A DNA stretch of 33,313 bases from an uncultured Methylobacillus sp. Its GTDB lineage: Bacteria > Pseudomonadota > Gammaproteobacteria > Burkholderiales > Methylophilaceae. Location of the stretch: the NCBI GenBank assembly GCA_946478865.1, contig CAMLDO010000024.1, positions 1-33,313 on the forward strand, given 5' to 3'. The position numbers and the translations under genes were made by a program. The notes under the pieces were generated by a model. It was not told the DNA's origin. It made no database searches and saw only the letters and a program-made list of their open reading frames with translations. Positions 1 through 8,000 of the stretch are shown here, in pieces (the stretch's first letter is position 1; every line of letters begins with the position of its first letter).

Positions 1-89
1 CTGAGGAGTTGCTGAAGGTCGCGGATGAAGCGTTGTACCGCGCAAAACGCGAGGGCCGCAATCGCGTGATCGCGGCATCCGTATCCTGA
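1..89 (+). CDS. GGDEF (diguanylate cyclase) protein, C-terminal end
   Basis: The first 89 bases hold an open frame (third frame) ending in TGA and reading EELLKVADEALYRAKREGRN, then RVIAASVS. The ADEALYRAKREGRNRV pattern is the typical last helix and strand of a GGDEF domain, which makes cyclic di-GMP from two GTP. The catalytic GG(D/E)EF loop and all upstream domains lie outside the window, so activity and sensory input cannot be judged. The gene ends about 30 bases before the next start and shares its direction. Confidence 0.85.
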   Translation, partial: EELLKVADEALYRAKREGRNRVIAASVS

Positions 90-120
90 TTTATATATTT
101 TGACTTCAGAGCGTATTCGC

Positions 121-1002
121 ATGAGAAATCTTTCCTTACTCTTCCTGATGCTGTTTTCAGCTCCGGTATTTGCCGCTCCAAATGATTGCGAGCAGGCACT
201 CGAAGCGGGAGATGCTGCCAAGGCTGTGTCGGCGGCTGAACAATCCATGAAGAGCGACAAGAGTGCGCGAGAGGCCTATTTATGCCTAGGCCGCGCTCAG
301 GAAGAACTGGGACAATATGATGCCGCACTGTTGGCGCTGCAAGCTGCGGAAAAGCTTTCTGCGCAGCCGGTCGAGCGAATGGTGGCATTGACGCTGCAAG
401 GCAATGTGCTGCGTACCGCAAAAAAAACTGCCCAAGCGGGCTCGCTCTACCGCCAAAGCCTGCAAATCGCCCTGAATGAGAAGAGTGCGGCATTTGAGTT
501 GATCAATCGCAATCAGTTGGGCGCAGTGCTGCAGGAGAGCGGTGATACTGCGGCTGCGCTGGAGCAGTTTCAGCTGGGACTCAAGGTTGCGGCGAACGAC
601 AACGAGCGCGCGGACAGCCATGCGCGCATTGCTGGCGCACAAAGCCTGTTGGGGCAGCATGACAAGGCGATCGAGCATCAATTGAAATCCGCCTTGTACG
701 AGGAAAATGCAGGGGACTTCAATCATTACGCCAACGCGATGCTGGAGTTGGGACGTATTTGTCTTGTCGGTAAGCAATATGCCGATGCCGAGAAATGGAT
801 CAATAAATTCCTCGGAACCATCATGGAAGCGGGTGACTCCTATTGGCAGGCCAGAGCCCGTTTCCTGCTTGGTCAGGTCAAGTCTGCCAGAGGCGAGGGC
901 AGTGCTGCCAAAGAGCAGTGGACGCAGGCGAAGGCAATGGCCGAACGCATCGGCGCGCGCCAACTGCTGGCGGAAATCGTGCAATCCGAACCGTCCATGT
1001 AA
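121..1002 (+). CDS. Periplasmic tetratricopeptide-repeat protein
   Basis: A 293-residue protein starting at the ATG at 121. A TTG at 100 is in frame, but the ATG puts a clean signal peptide at the very N-terminus (MRNLSLLFLMLFSAPVFA, cleavage before APND). The mature part is helical with several TPR-like units, for example AYLCLGRAQEELGQYDAALLA, NQLGAVLQESGDTAAALEQF and AMLELGRICLVGKQYADAEKW. TPR proteins are scaffolds for protein contacts and no enzymatic motif is visible. It lies 42 bases upstream of msrP on the same strand, so co-transcription with the MsrPQ repair system is possible but not shown. The exact partner is unknown. Confidence 0.75.
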   Translation: MRNLSLLFLMLFSAPVFAAPNDCEQALEAGDAAKAVSAAEQSMKSDKSAREAYLCLGRAQEELGQYDAALLALQAAEKLSAQPVERMVALTLQGNVLRTAKKTAQAGSLYRQSLQIALNEKSAAFELINRNQLGAVLQESGDTAAALEQFQLGLKVAANDNERADSHARIAGAQSLLGQHDKAIEHQLKSALYEENAGDFNHYANAMLELGRICLVGKQYADAEKWINKFLGTIMEAGDSYWQARARFLLGQVKSARGEGSAAKEQWTQAKAMAERIGARQLLAEIVQSEPSM

Positions 1003-1044
1003 GGTTTCGCGGGCTCGTGCGACTGATGCACAAGGAGACCCGCC

Positions 1045-2004
1045 ATGAAACTACCACTTATCCCATCTTCCGAGATTACGCCGCGCGAGGTTTATGAAGG
1101 CCGGCGCGAATTCATCAAACTGGCAGGCCTGGGTACCATCGCCGGCGCTGCCGCGCTGAGCGGCTTCACGCTGCCATCCGAAGCCGCCACCGCTCCGCGC
1201 CGGAAAATCGAGAAATACGCGCGCACCGCCTACGGTGCGGACGAGAAAGTCACGCCCTACGAAGACATCACCAGCTACAACAATTTCTACGAGTTCGGCA
1301 CCGGCAAGGGTGACCCGGCGCAGTATGCAGATACGCTGGTGACACGGCCATGGACGGTGAGCATCGAAGGCGCAGTCAAGCGCCCCAAGCGCATCGCTAT
1401 CGAAGACATCTACAAGCTTGCGCCGCTGGAAGAGCGCATCTACCGCATGCGTTGCGTCGAGGGCTGGTCCATGGTGATCCCCTGGATCGGGTTCCCGCTC
1501 GCCAACATCATCAAATGGGCCGAGCCGACCGGCAATGCCAAGTATGTCGAGTTCGTCACGCTGCACAATCCGCAGATGATGCCGGGGCAGCGCAGCGGGG
1601 TGCTGGACTGGCCCTACAACGAAGGCTTGCGGCTGGACGAAGCCATGCATCCATTGACGCTGCTTGCGGTCGGCCTGTATGGAGAGCAGCTTCCGAACCA
1701 GAATGGCGCGCCTTTACGCCTCGTAGTGCCATGGAAATACGGGTTCAAAGGCATCAAGTCCATCGTCACGGTCCGTTTTACAGAAAAAATGCCCGTGAGC
1801 AGCTGGATGAAGGCCAACGCCTCGGAGTATGGCTTTTTCTCCAATGTGAATCCGGAGGTGGATCACCCCCGCTGGTCGCAGGCCACCGAGCGCCGCATCG
1901 GCGACGGTCTGTTTGCACGCCGCCGCAAGACCCTGATATTCAATGGCTATGCGGAGCAGGTCGGACAGATGTATGCCGGAATGGATTTGAGGAAGTACTT
2001 CTGA
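1045..2004 (+). CDS. msrP: Protein-methionine-sulfoxide reductase catalytic subunit MsrP (YedY)
   Basis: A 319-residue molybdoenzyme of the sulfite-oxidase fold that reduces methionine sulfoxide in periplasmic proteins. Residues 19-25 (GRREFIK) followed by a hydrophobic stretch form a Tat signal, as expected for a cofactor-loaded export substrate. Cleavage is likely near SEA-ATA. The cysteine in [11 protein letters not shown] (residue 137) is the expected molybdenum ligand, and the downstream WIGFPL and [14 protein letters not shown] segments are typical of YedY. The start has a good ribosome site (AAGGAGA). MsrQ begins one base after the stop. Dependence on molybdopterin fits the molybdate transport module about 5 kb downstream. 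Confidence 0.96.
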   Translation: MKLPLIPSSEITPREVYEGRREFIKLAGLGTIAGAAALSGFTLPSEAATAPRRKIEKYARTAYGADEKVTPYEDITSYNNFYEFGTGKGDPAQYADTLVTRPWTVSIEGAVKRPKRIAIEDIYKLAPLEERIYRMRCVEGWSMVIPWIGFPLANIIKWAEPTGNAKYVEFVTLHNPQMMPGQRSGVLDWPYNEGLRLDEAMHPLTLLAVGLYGEQLPNQNGAPLRLVVPWKYGFKGIKSIVTVRFTEKMPVSSWMKANASEYGFFSNVNPEVDHPRWSQATERRIGDGLFARRRKTLIFNGYAEQVGQMYAGMDLRKYF

Positions 2005-2005
2005 A

Positions 2006-2623
2006 ATGCCAAACAAGGAACTGATTAATAGAATAAAAATAGCGCTATTTTTTGTAGCGCTGCTGCCATTGGCACGTCTGGTTTTTCTGGCGGCAACGGA
2101 TGATCTGGGCGCGAATCCGGTCGAATTCATCATTCGCTCGCTGGGTACCTGGACATTGGTGAGCCTGCTCGCAACCCTGAGCATAACGCCGATACGGCTC
2201 ATTACCGGGGTTGCCTGGCCAGTGCAGTTGCGACGCATGCTGGGGCTGTTCGCCTTTTTCTACGCGAGCCTGCATCTGCTGGCTTATGCCGGGCTGGATC
2301 AATGGTTCGACTGGCGCACCATCGCCCACGATATTGCCAAGCATCCGTATGTGGTGGTCGGTTTTTCGGCGTTCCTGCTCATGATTCCTCTGGCTGCAAC
2401 CTCCAACCGGGCGGCGATACGCCGGCTGAAGCAGCGCTGGCAGGTGCTGCATCGCCTGGTCTATGTCATTGCGACTCTCGGAATCGTGCATTACTGGTGG
2501 CTCGTCAAGAAGGATGTGAGTGAGCCCATGGTTTATGCGGCCATTCTGGCCACGCTATTCGGTATCCGTATCTACAGCCGTTTCTCGCGGCCCTGGCGTC
2601 TGACCTTATCTCCCCAGAAATAA
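2006..2623 (+). CDS. msrQ: Heme-binding membrane subunit MsrQ (YedZ)
   Basis: A 205-residue integral membrane protein of the ferric-reductase-like transmembrane family, with about six membrane spans. MsrQ carries heme b and passes electrons from the quinone pool or flavin reductase to periplasmic MsrP. Family segments seen include GLFAFFYASLHLLAYAGLDQ, KRWQVLHRLVYV and GIVHYWWLVKKD, whose histidines are the expected heme ligands. The ATG is one base after the msrP stop, with GAGGAAG in the msrP tail as ribosome site, so the two are translationally linked. The length is normal for the family. Confidence 0.95.
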   Translation: MPNKELINRIKIALFFVALLPLARLVFLAATDDLGANPVEFIIRSLGTWTLVSLLATLSITPIRLITGVAWPVQLRRMLGLFAFFYASLHLLAYAGLDQWFDWRTIAHDIAKHPYVVVGFSAFLLMIPLAATSNRAAIRRLKQRWQVLHRLVYVIATLGIVHYWWLVKKDVSEPMVYAAILATLFGIRIYSRFSRPWRLTLSPQK

Positions 2624-2661
2624 GCTTCTTTTCTAGTTCTTCACCTGTTCGGACGATTCAT

Positions 2662-2734
2662 GCAACGGTGGTTGCAATGAAACAGGAGGCTGGCTGAGGT
2701 CAGCCAGCCTATGCCAATCACATTTTCCTGTTTC
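2662..2734 (+). other. Nested stem-loops after msrQ (terminator-like or structured RNA)
   Basis: Three inverted repeats lie close together downstream of msrQ. A 6-bp hairpin TGCAAC/GTTGCA sits near 2661-2676. A perfect 10-bp stem AGGCTGGCTG (2687-2696) pairs with CAGCCAGCCT (2701-2710) across a 4-base loop. An outer 8-bp pair GAAACAGG (2679-2686) and CCTGTTTC (2727-2734) encloses it. The right side is T-rich but has no long pure T tract. It may end the msrPQ transcript or be a processed RNA structure. Confidence 0.6.
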
Positions 2735-2840
2735 TTATTGAATCAATAGCTTGCATGCGCTTCCGCAGAGCTCTCCTGCGGGCACGGTATCTGCTCTCCA
2801 TTCCCTCCATAAAGAATTCAATCTCCGTGGAAATGTATAC

Positions 2841-2898
2841 GGGAAATTTTCCCAAGTAGTCCGGGAAAGTTTCCCGTGACTATTCGGGAGCATCTCCC
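2841..2898. promoter_or_regulatory. Three tandem GGGA-type palindromes upstream of the TonB receptor gene
   Basis: Three 13-base palindromes follow one another: GGGAAATTTTCCC (2841-2853), GGGAAAGTTTCCC (2863-2875) and GGGAGCATCTCCC (2886-2898). Each is preceded by C. Start-to-start distances are 22 and 23 bases, about two helical turns, so all three would face the same side of the DNA. They lie 100-160 bases before the TonB receptor start. This is the layout of a cooperative operator. I do not recognise a regulator with this consensus. The two-component regulator encoded at 6760-7404 is one candidate. Confidence 0.65.
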
Positions 2899-2999
2899 TC
2901 ACGGTCGCCAGGAAGGTAAAGCTACTCTCGCACAGCCATTTATGCGCTTTGCGTGTTTTTGCAGCGAGCGGTTTATTTGAATAACTTCTTGGGGTTTTT

Positions 3000-5330
3000 A
3001 TGCAACAGAAATCGTTTCCACCAAAAATAATTGCCGTCGTCGTGGCCATGCTTTATGCGGGGCCGGTGGCGGCACAGAACGATACTGTCGATACGGACGG
3101 AATCATAGTAGTCAATCCCACCCCTCTGCCGGGGATCGGTATCGCTGCGAACGAAGTTCCGGCCAATATCCAGACGGTTGCCGGCGAGGAAATGCAGAGG
3201 CAGCAGAGCCTGACTATCGCCGACTTCTTGTCGCAGAACATGAACGGCGTGAGCGTCAACGAGACTCAGAACAATCCCTTTCAGCCCAACGTTAATTTCC
3301 GCGGCTTCACGGCGTCTCCGCTGCTTGGTACACCCCAAGGGCTTTCCATCTATCAGGACGGCGTGCGCATCAACGAGCCCTTCGGCGATGTGGTGAGCTG
3401 GGATCTCATTCCGATGAACGCGCTGGCCAATATGTCCCTTATTCCAGGCTCGAACCCGTTGTTCGGCCTCAATACGCTGGGTGGTGCGATTTCCATGCAA
3501 ACCAAGCGCGGTGCCACTCATCAGGGCGGGGCCGTAGAGTTTTCCACCGGCTCCTGGGATCGCTATAACGCGCAGGCCGAATTCGGCGGCAAGGCCGATA
3601 ACGGTGTGGACTATTTCATCTCCGGCAACTGGTTCGAGGAAGAGGGCTGGCGTGAGGCTTCACCCTCGGAAGTACGACAGATGTTCGGCCAGATTGGGTG
3701 GCAGAACGAAACCACCGACCTGAATCTGACCATGTCATTGGCTGACAACGACCTGATCGGTAACGGCCTCGTGCAGAAGGAGTTCCTGCGCGAGCAGGAT
3801 TGGGATGCGATCAACACCAAGCCCGACCAGACCGAGAACAAGCTTGCCTTCCTCAATTTCAACGGCAGCCACTGGATCGACGATCACACGATGTTCAGCG
3901 GCAATGCGTACTACCGAAACGCGCGTACCCGTACGCTGAACGGCGATATCAATGACGATATCGATCCGGACGATCCTGGATTCGATCTCACGGACTGCGT
4001 GGCCGGTGCGGACGATGACGATGCCGAAATTTCCTGTAGCGGTGCGCTCAATCGCAGCAAGTCGCGGCGCGTAGGCTATGGCTTCACTGCCCAGATGAAT
4101 TTCAATCAGGATGTGATGGGGCACAAAAACCTGTTTATCGCCGGCCTGGGTTACGATCGCAGCCGTACGGATTTCGAGCAGTCGACGGAGTTCGGCACGA
4201 TCACTGGCAGCCGCGGAGTCAATGGCATCGGCGTCTTCAGCGAAGAGGGTGAGGTCGACTTGCGTGGGGTTAACCGTACCTGGAGCCTGTTCGCCACCGA
4301 TACTTTCTCCTTCAATGATGTCTACCATTTGACGCTTTCCGGCCGTTACAACCACACCAAGGTCGACAACAAGGACCGTCTCGACGGCATTACCCATCCG
4401 GTGGGCGACGAGGAGTCGTTGACGGCCGAGCACAGCTTCAACCGCTTCAATCCGGCGATTGGTCTTGCGGTCACACCTTCCAAGGCACTGTCGTTCTACG
4501 CCAGCTACAACGAAGGTAGCCGCGCACCGACCTCCATCGAGTTGGGTTGCGCGAATCCGGATGTGCCGTGCAAGCTGCCCAATGCAATGGCTGGCGATCC
4601 TCCGCTGGATATGGTCGTGTCCAGGACTTTCGAAGGTGGCGTGCGCGGCAAGCTCACTTCGACCCTGGGCTATAGCGCCAGCCTGTATCGCACCCAGAAT
4701 ACCGACGACATCCAGTTCATCGCTTCCAGCGCTACCGGTGCCGGTTATTTCGATAACGTCGGCAAGACTCGCCGGGTTGGCGGCGATTTCGGCATTGACG
4801 GCGCCTTCGGCAAGTTCCGCTGGTTTGCAGGCTATAGCTATGTGAAGGCTACTTACGAGTCCGAGTTCGAACTCACCAATGAAGTGAACAATAGCGCGGT
4901 TGGCGATGTGATCCAGGTCAGCAAGGGCGACAACATCCCGGGCATTCCGCGTCACCAGTTCAAGTTCCGCGGCGAATGGGAAGCGCTGCCGCAATGGACC
5001 ATCGGTACCAACATCGTGGCCTTCTCCGACCAGTATGCGCACGGCAACGAAAACAACGACGACCATGGCGAGGGCGCCAAGGTGGGCGGCTATACCGTCG
5101 TCAATCTCGATACCCGTTACCGCTTTGCCGATTCCGGCTGGCAGCTGTTTGCCAAGGTCAACAACGTGTTCGACAAGGAGTATTACACCGGCGGCATGCT
5201 GGGCGAGACCTTCTTCGAAGCCGATGGTACCTTCATGGATGGCGACGACGACCGCTCGGCCCTCGTATCGCCGGGAGCTCCGCGCGCTGCATGGGTAGGG
5301 GTGCGCTACGAGTTCGGCGCCAAGAAGTAA
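3000..5330 (+). CDS. TonB-dependent outer-membrane receptor
   Basis: A 776-residue outer-membrane transporter with a signal peptide (cleavage near VAAQ-NDTV). The plug domain spans about residues 40-165 (VPANIQTVAGEEM, DGVRINEPFGDVVSWDLIPMNALANMSLIPG, NTLGGAISMQTKRG). A 22-strand barrel follows, ending in VGVRYEFGAKK. A cysteine pair in ELGCANPDVPCKLPNAM probably closes an extracellular loop. Another loop, about residues 313-350, is very rich in aspartate and also has two cysteines; acidic runs recur near the C-terminus (FMDGDDDRSA). This suggests a cationic ligand, but the substrate is unknown. The gene is preceded by three palindromes and followed by a terminator and a sensor kinase pair. 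Confidence 0.93.
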   Translation: MQQKSFPPKIIAVVVAMLYAGPVAAQNDTVDTDGIIVVNPTPLPGIGIAANEVPANIQTVAGEEMQRQQSLTIADFLSQNMNGVSVNETQNNPFQPNVNFRGFTASPLLGTPQGLSIYQDGVRINEPFGDVVSWDLIPMNALANMSLIPGSNPLFGLNTLGGAISMQTKRGATHQGGAVEFSTGSWDRYNAQAEFGGKADNGVDYFISGNWFEEEGWREASPSEVRQMFGQIGWQNETTDLNLTMSLADNDLIGNGLVQKEFLREQDWDAINTKPDQTENKLAFLNFNGSHWIDDHTMFSGNAYYRNARTRTLNGDINDDIDPDDPGFDLTDCVAGADDDDAEISCSGALNRSKSRRVGYGFTAQMNFNQDVMGHKNLFIAGLGYDRSRTDFEQSTEFGTITGSRGVNGIGVFSEEGEVDLRGVNRTWSLFATDTFSFNDVYHLTLSGRYNHTKVDNKDRLDGITHPVGDEESLTAEHSFNRFNPAIGLAVTPSKALSFYASYNEGSRAPTSIELGCANPDVPCKLPNAMAGDPPLDMVVSRTFEGGVRGKLTSTLGYSASLYRTQNTDDIQFIASSATGAGYFDNVGKTRRVGGDFGIDGAFGKFRWFAGYSYVKATYESEFELTNEVNNSAVGDVIQVSKGDNIPGIPRHQFKFRGEWEALPQWTIGTNIVAFSDQYAHGNENNDDHGEGAKVGGYTVVNLDTRYRFADSGWQLFAKVNNVFDKEYYTGGMLGETFFEADGTFMDGDDDRSALVSPGAPRAAWVGVRYEFGAKK

Positions 5331-5356
5331 TTACAGCAACAAAAGCTGGGCAACTG

Positions 5357-5388
5357 CGGGTGGGCTGCGGGCTCACCCGTTATTTTTT
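5357..5388 (+). terminator. Intrinsic terminator after the TonB receptor gene
   Basis: A 9-bp stem, CGGGTGGGC (5357-5365) with GCTCACCCG (5371-5379) and one G-T pair, has a 5-base loop and is followed by TTATTTTTT. It lies between the receptor stop and the kinase start only 20 bases downstream. The kinase would therefore need read-through or a promoter inside this short gap or the receptor gene. Confidence 0.8.
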
Positions 5389-5407
5389 GAAAGTGTGACG
5401 ATTGCAT

Positions 5408-6763
5408 ATGAGTTTACGGGCCCGCCTGAATCTTCTGATTACTTCCTTGCTCATCCTGGTGATGCTGCTGGGAACCCTGCTGCTGTTGCACAATGCCCGT
5501 AAACAGGTGCAGGCGGAGGTCGAATCGGTGTCGGCCATGGTGACCCAGCTTGCCAATCCGGTCAGCCTGCTTTTTTCCCGGCCCAGCGGCCAGTTCTGGT
5601 ATCGCCAGATCGGCTTTAGCGGCATCGAGCATTTGCGCCACATACGCATCAGTATCTATAACCTCGACGGCGTGCTCATCCATACCAATGCCCATACGCA
5701 TGGGCGCGGGCTGGAGGATACGCCTCCGGCATGGTTCGAGAGCCTCATGACCCACAATCTCACTCCTGTCAGGATAGAGCAGGACCTTCCCGCAGGCGGT
5801 TTGCTGGGTGGGAAAGTCATCATCGAGGCCGATCCATCCTACGAGGTTGCAGAGGTCTGGAACGATACTGTCGGCCTTTTCGGGCTGGTGGTGGTGTTCT
5901 TCGTGTCGGTCAATATTTTGGTGTTCTGGGCTGTCGGACGCGCGCTCAAGCCTGTCGGCCGGATTCTCGAGGCACTCAACGAACTGGAGCAGGGCAATCT
6001 GGATGCGCGCCTGCCTTCGTTCGAGCTGAAAGAGCTTTCCAGCATCAGCCAGAAGTTCAACGGCATGGCCGAAACGCTGCAGACCAGCATGACGCGCAAC
6101 CACCGGCTTTCCCAGCAGTTGATTTATCTCCAGGAAGAGGAGCGCAAAAGCCTTGCCAGGGATCTGCACGACGAACTGGGGCAGTGTTTGACGGCGATCA
6201 TGGCGGACGGCACAGCCTTGCTGCGCCTGAGCGAATCGAGGCTGCCGGAGGGCAGGGCGAGTGCCGAAGCAGTTGTCACGGTCACCCAGCAGGTCATGAC
6301 CATGCTGCGGGCGATGCTGCAGCGGCTGCGTCCCGATGTGCTCGATGGCCTGGGGCTTTTGCCTGCCATAGAAGAGCTTGTTGCCAACTGGCGCCAGCGC
6401 AATATCGGCCTGACGCTCATCAGCCGCTATTCGGGCGATCTCAACAACCTTTCCGAGGCCGTGCGTATTACCGCCTATCGCGTGGTACAGGAATGCCTGA
6501 CCAATATCAGCCGTCATGCATCGGCAAGGCGCGTGACCTTGCAGGTGGAACGCCTGGATGTGCGGGATGCCGATGTTTTGATCATTTCAGTCGAGGATGA
6601 CGGAAAAGGCTTCGATCCCACTCGTTTCGAGGGCTTCGGATTGAGCGGGATGCGCGAGCGCGTCCAGGGACTGGGCGGAACCTTCACATTGGAAAGCGCG
6701 ATAGGCGACGGCACGCGCATCACTGTCCGCATTCCCGTCGCGCAACAGGAGAAGAACCCATGA
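5408..6763 (+). CDS. NarL-family sensor histidine kinase (HisKA_3 type)
   Basis: A 451-residue membrane kinase starting at the ATG at 5408; the in-frame TTG at 5402 adds only two residues. One span lies at about residues 7-28. A periplasmic domain of about 125 residues follows, with a small histidine-rich stretch (HTNAHTHGRG), and a second span lies at about 155-176. A HAMP region follows (LEALNELEQGNLDARLP). The phosphoacceptor is His254 in LARDLHDELGQ, of the UhpB/NarX (HisKA_3) type. The ATPase domain shows VQECLTNISRHASA, DDGKGFDP and GFGLSGMRERV. The periplasmic part may be of the LapD/MoxY_N type, which I cannot confirm. Its stop overlaps the response regulator start. The signal is unknown. 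Confidence 0.92.
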   Translation: MSLRARLNLLITSLLILVMLLGTLLLLHNARKQVQAEVESVSAMVTQLANPVSLLFSRPSGQFWYRQIGFSGIEHLRHIRISIYNLDGVLIHTNAHTHGRGLEDTPPAWFESLMTHNLTPVRIEQDLPAGGLLGGKVIIEADPSYEVAEVWNDTVGLFGLVVVFFVSVNILVFWAVGRALKPVGRILEALNELEQGNLDARLPSFELKELSSISQKFNGMAETLQTSMTRNHRLSQQLIYLQEEERKSLARDLHDELGQCLTAIMADGTALLRLSESRLPEGRASAEAVVTVTQQVMTMLRAMLQRLRPDVLDGLGLLPAIEELVANWRQRNIGLTLISRYSGDLNNLSEAVRITAYRVVQECLTNISRHASARRVTLQVERLDVRDADVLIISVEDDGKGFDPTRFEGFGLSGMRERVQGLGGTFTLESAIGDGTRITVRIPVAQQEKNP

Positions 6764-7404
6764 GTCTGCAAACCATTCGTATCATGCTCGCGGACGACCA
6801 TGCCGTCGTGCGCTCCGGATTGCGCCGCTTGCTTGAACAGCGCCCGGGGCTGGAAGTAGTTGCGGAGGCCGAAAGCGGCGAGCAGGCCTACCAGTTGTTC
6901 GGCGAATGTCAGCCCGATGTGGCAGTCATGGATTTGTCCATGCCGGGCATGGGAGGCATGGAAGCGGTACGGCGCATTCTGGTGCGTTACCCGCACGCGA
7001 GAATCCTCGTGTTTTCCATGCATGAAAACGCGTCCTTCGCGACCCAGTCGCTACGTGCTGGCGCGCGCGGCTATCTCGCAAAGACCGGAGCACCGGAGGA
7101 ACTGGTTACGGCACTGCAGGAACTCGTCAAAGGAAAGACCTATCTTGGGGCTGGCATCGCCCAGAAGATTGCCATGCAAAGCCTGGACGGCGGTACCGAT
7201 CCTATCGGACAGCTTTCCGCCCGCGAGTTCGAGGTGTTCCGCATGGTGGCGGAAGGCCTGAGCGCGGACGAGGTGGCGACCAAGCTCAAGATCAGCCAGA
7301 AGACGGTCGCCAACTATCTCACGCTCATCAAACAGAAACTGGGTGTTTCTACGCCTATCGAGATGCTGCGGCTGGCAATGCGGTATGGAATGATCGACCA
7401 GTAG
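6760..7404 (+). CDS. NarL/FixJ-family response regulator
   Basis: A 214-residue regulator with an N-terminal receiver domain and a C-terminal LuxR-type helix-turn-helix. The acidic pocket is ADD (residues 11-13) and the phosphoacceptor is Asp58 in VAVMDLSMPGMGG. The conserved lysine follows in RGYLAKTGAPEEL. The DNA-binding part reads LSAREFEVFRMVAEGLSADEVATKLKISQKTVANYL. The ATGA overlap with the kinase gene shows they are a cognate pair. Likely targets are the neighbouring TonB receptor promoter or its own region, by position only. Confidence 0.94.
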   Translation: MSLQTIRIMLADDHAVVRSGLRRLLEQRPGLEVVAEAESGEQAYQLFGECQPDVAVMDLSMPGMGGMEAVRRILVRYPHARILVFSMHENASFATQSLRAGARGYLAKTGAPEELVTALQELVKGKTYLGAGIAQKIAMQSLDGGTDPIGQLSAREFEVFRMVAEGLSADEVATKLKISQKTVANYLTLIKQKLGVSTPIEMLRLAMRYGMIDQ

Positions 7405-7451
7405 CTGCACCTCCCCTTGGACCGGGAAGCCTTTCATTGCCCGCTTACCTA

Positions 7452-7484
7452 GTGCGATTTCCATGTTTGGGTTAGGCTTCGCAC
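7452..7484. promoter_or_regulatory. Inverted repeat directly before modE
   Basis: GTGCGA (7452-7457) and TCGCAC (7479-7484) form a 6-bp inverted repeat around 21 bases, and the right arm touches the modE start codon at 7485. No clear Shine-Dalgarno is seen there. It could affect modE translation or be an operator. The match is short and could be chance. Confidence 0.3.
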
Positions 7485-7835
7485 ATGTCTGATTCAAGTT
7501 TTCTCATCGCCCGGCCTCGCGTCTATCTCGGCGAATCGCTGTCCATAGGTCCCGGCAAAATTGCGCTGCTGCGCAAGATAGACGAAACGCATTCGATCAC
7601 TGCAGCCGCAAAAGCACTTGGAATTCCCTATAAGCGTGCCTGGTCTCTCATCGAGACCCTGAATCAGGGCTTGGGCCGCCCTGTGGTGCAGACCTTAACG
7701 GGAGGGAAGGGCGGCGGCGGTACCCGTGTGACGGAACTGGGTCGTCACTTGATGCTGCGTTATGAAGCGCTTGAAACGCGTATCAACGAGACAGCACGCA
7801 CCGAATTGCAAGCCTTCAACGATCTTCTCGATTAA
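7485..7835 (+). CDS. modE: ModE-type molybdate regulator, HTH domain only
   Basis: A 116-residue protein equal to the N-terminal winged-helix half of ModE. Family segments are GPGKIALLRKIDETHSITAAAKALGIPYKRAWSLIETLN and GGKGGGGTRVTELGRHLMLRYEALE. Full-length ModE, about 260 residues, carries two C-terminal Mop domains that bind molybdate; here the protein ends right after the DNA-binding and dimer part. A separate two-Mop protein is encoded at 8756-9163. The gene is followed by a ModE-like operator and modA. It probably represses modABC, but it must sense molybdate indirectly or not at all. Confidence 0.92.
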   Translation: MSDSSFLIARPRVYLGESLSIGPGKIALLRKIDETHSITAAAKALGIPYKRAWSLIETLNQGLGRPVVQTLTGGKGGGGTRVTELGRHLMLRYEALETRINETARTELQAFNDLLD

Positions 7836-7869
7836 TCATGTATTGATTCTTCAAGAAGAATTTATAATT

Positions 7870-7897
7870 ATCGTCATGTCAGTTGTGACATTACGAT
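7870..7897. promoter_or_regulatory. ModE-box operator upstream of modA
   Basis: Two 12-base arms, ATCGTCATGTCA (7870-7881) and TGACATTACGAT (7886-7897), are inverted repeats with one mismatch and a 4-base gap. The outer ATCGT...ACGAT ends match known ModE-type sites (ATCGNTATAT-spacer-ATATANCGAT); the inner bases differ from the E. coli consensus. It lies about 105 bases before the modA start and just after modE, where control of modA-mop-modBC is expected. Confidence 0.8.
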
Positions 7898-8000
7898 ATG
7901 GGGCTTATGTGTTTGTATCTGCATGGCATGAAGTCTGCGGATAAACTGGGCGCAGATAGCATGGGCTGCGTGGAATAAAATCAATGAAAAAGAAAAGAAC

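Noticed and set aside
286..984. 232-residue minus-strand frame opposite the TPR gene
   Set aside because: The plus-strand gene has a signal peptide and TPR units; the minus frame shows none and is a shadow.
2841..2898. Palindromes as a CRISPR-like repeat or replication iteron array
   Set aside because: Units are only 13 bases, there are just three, spacers are 9-10 bases, and no cas or rep gene is present.
2735..3049. 104-residue minus-strand frame covering the palindrome array
   Set aside because: It overlaps the receptor start, has no family features, and the palindromes are better explained as regulatory DNA.
3735..5066. 443-residue minus-strand frame inside the TonB receptor gene
   Set aside because: It runs antisense through an unmistakable receptor gene and has the composition of a codon-shadow frame, with no domain motifs.
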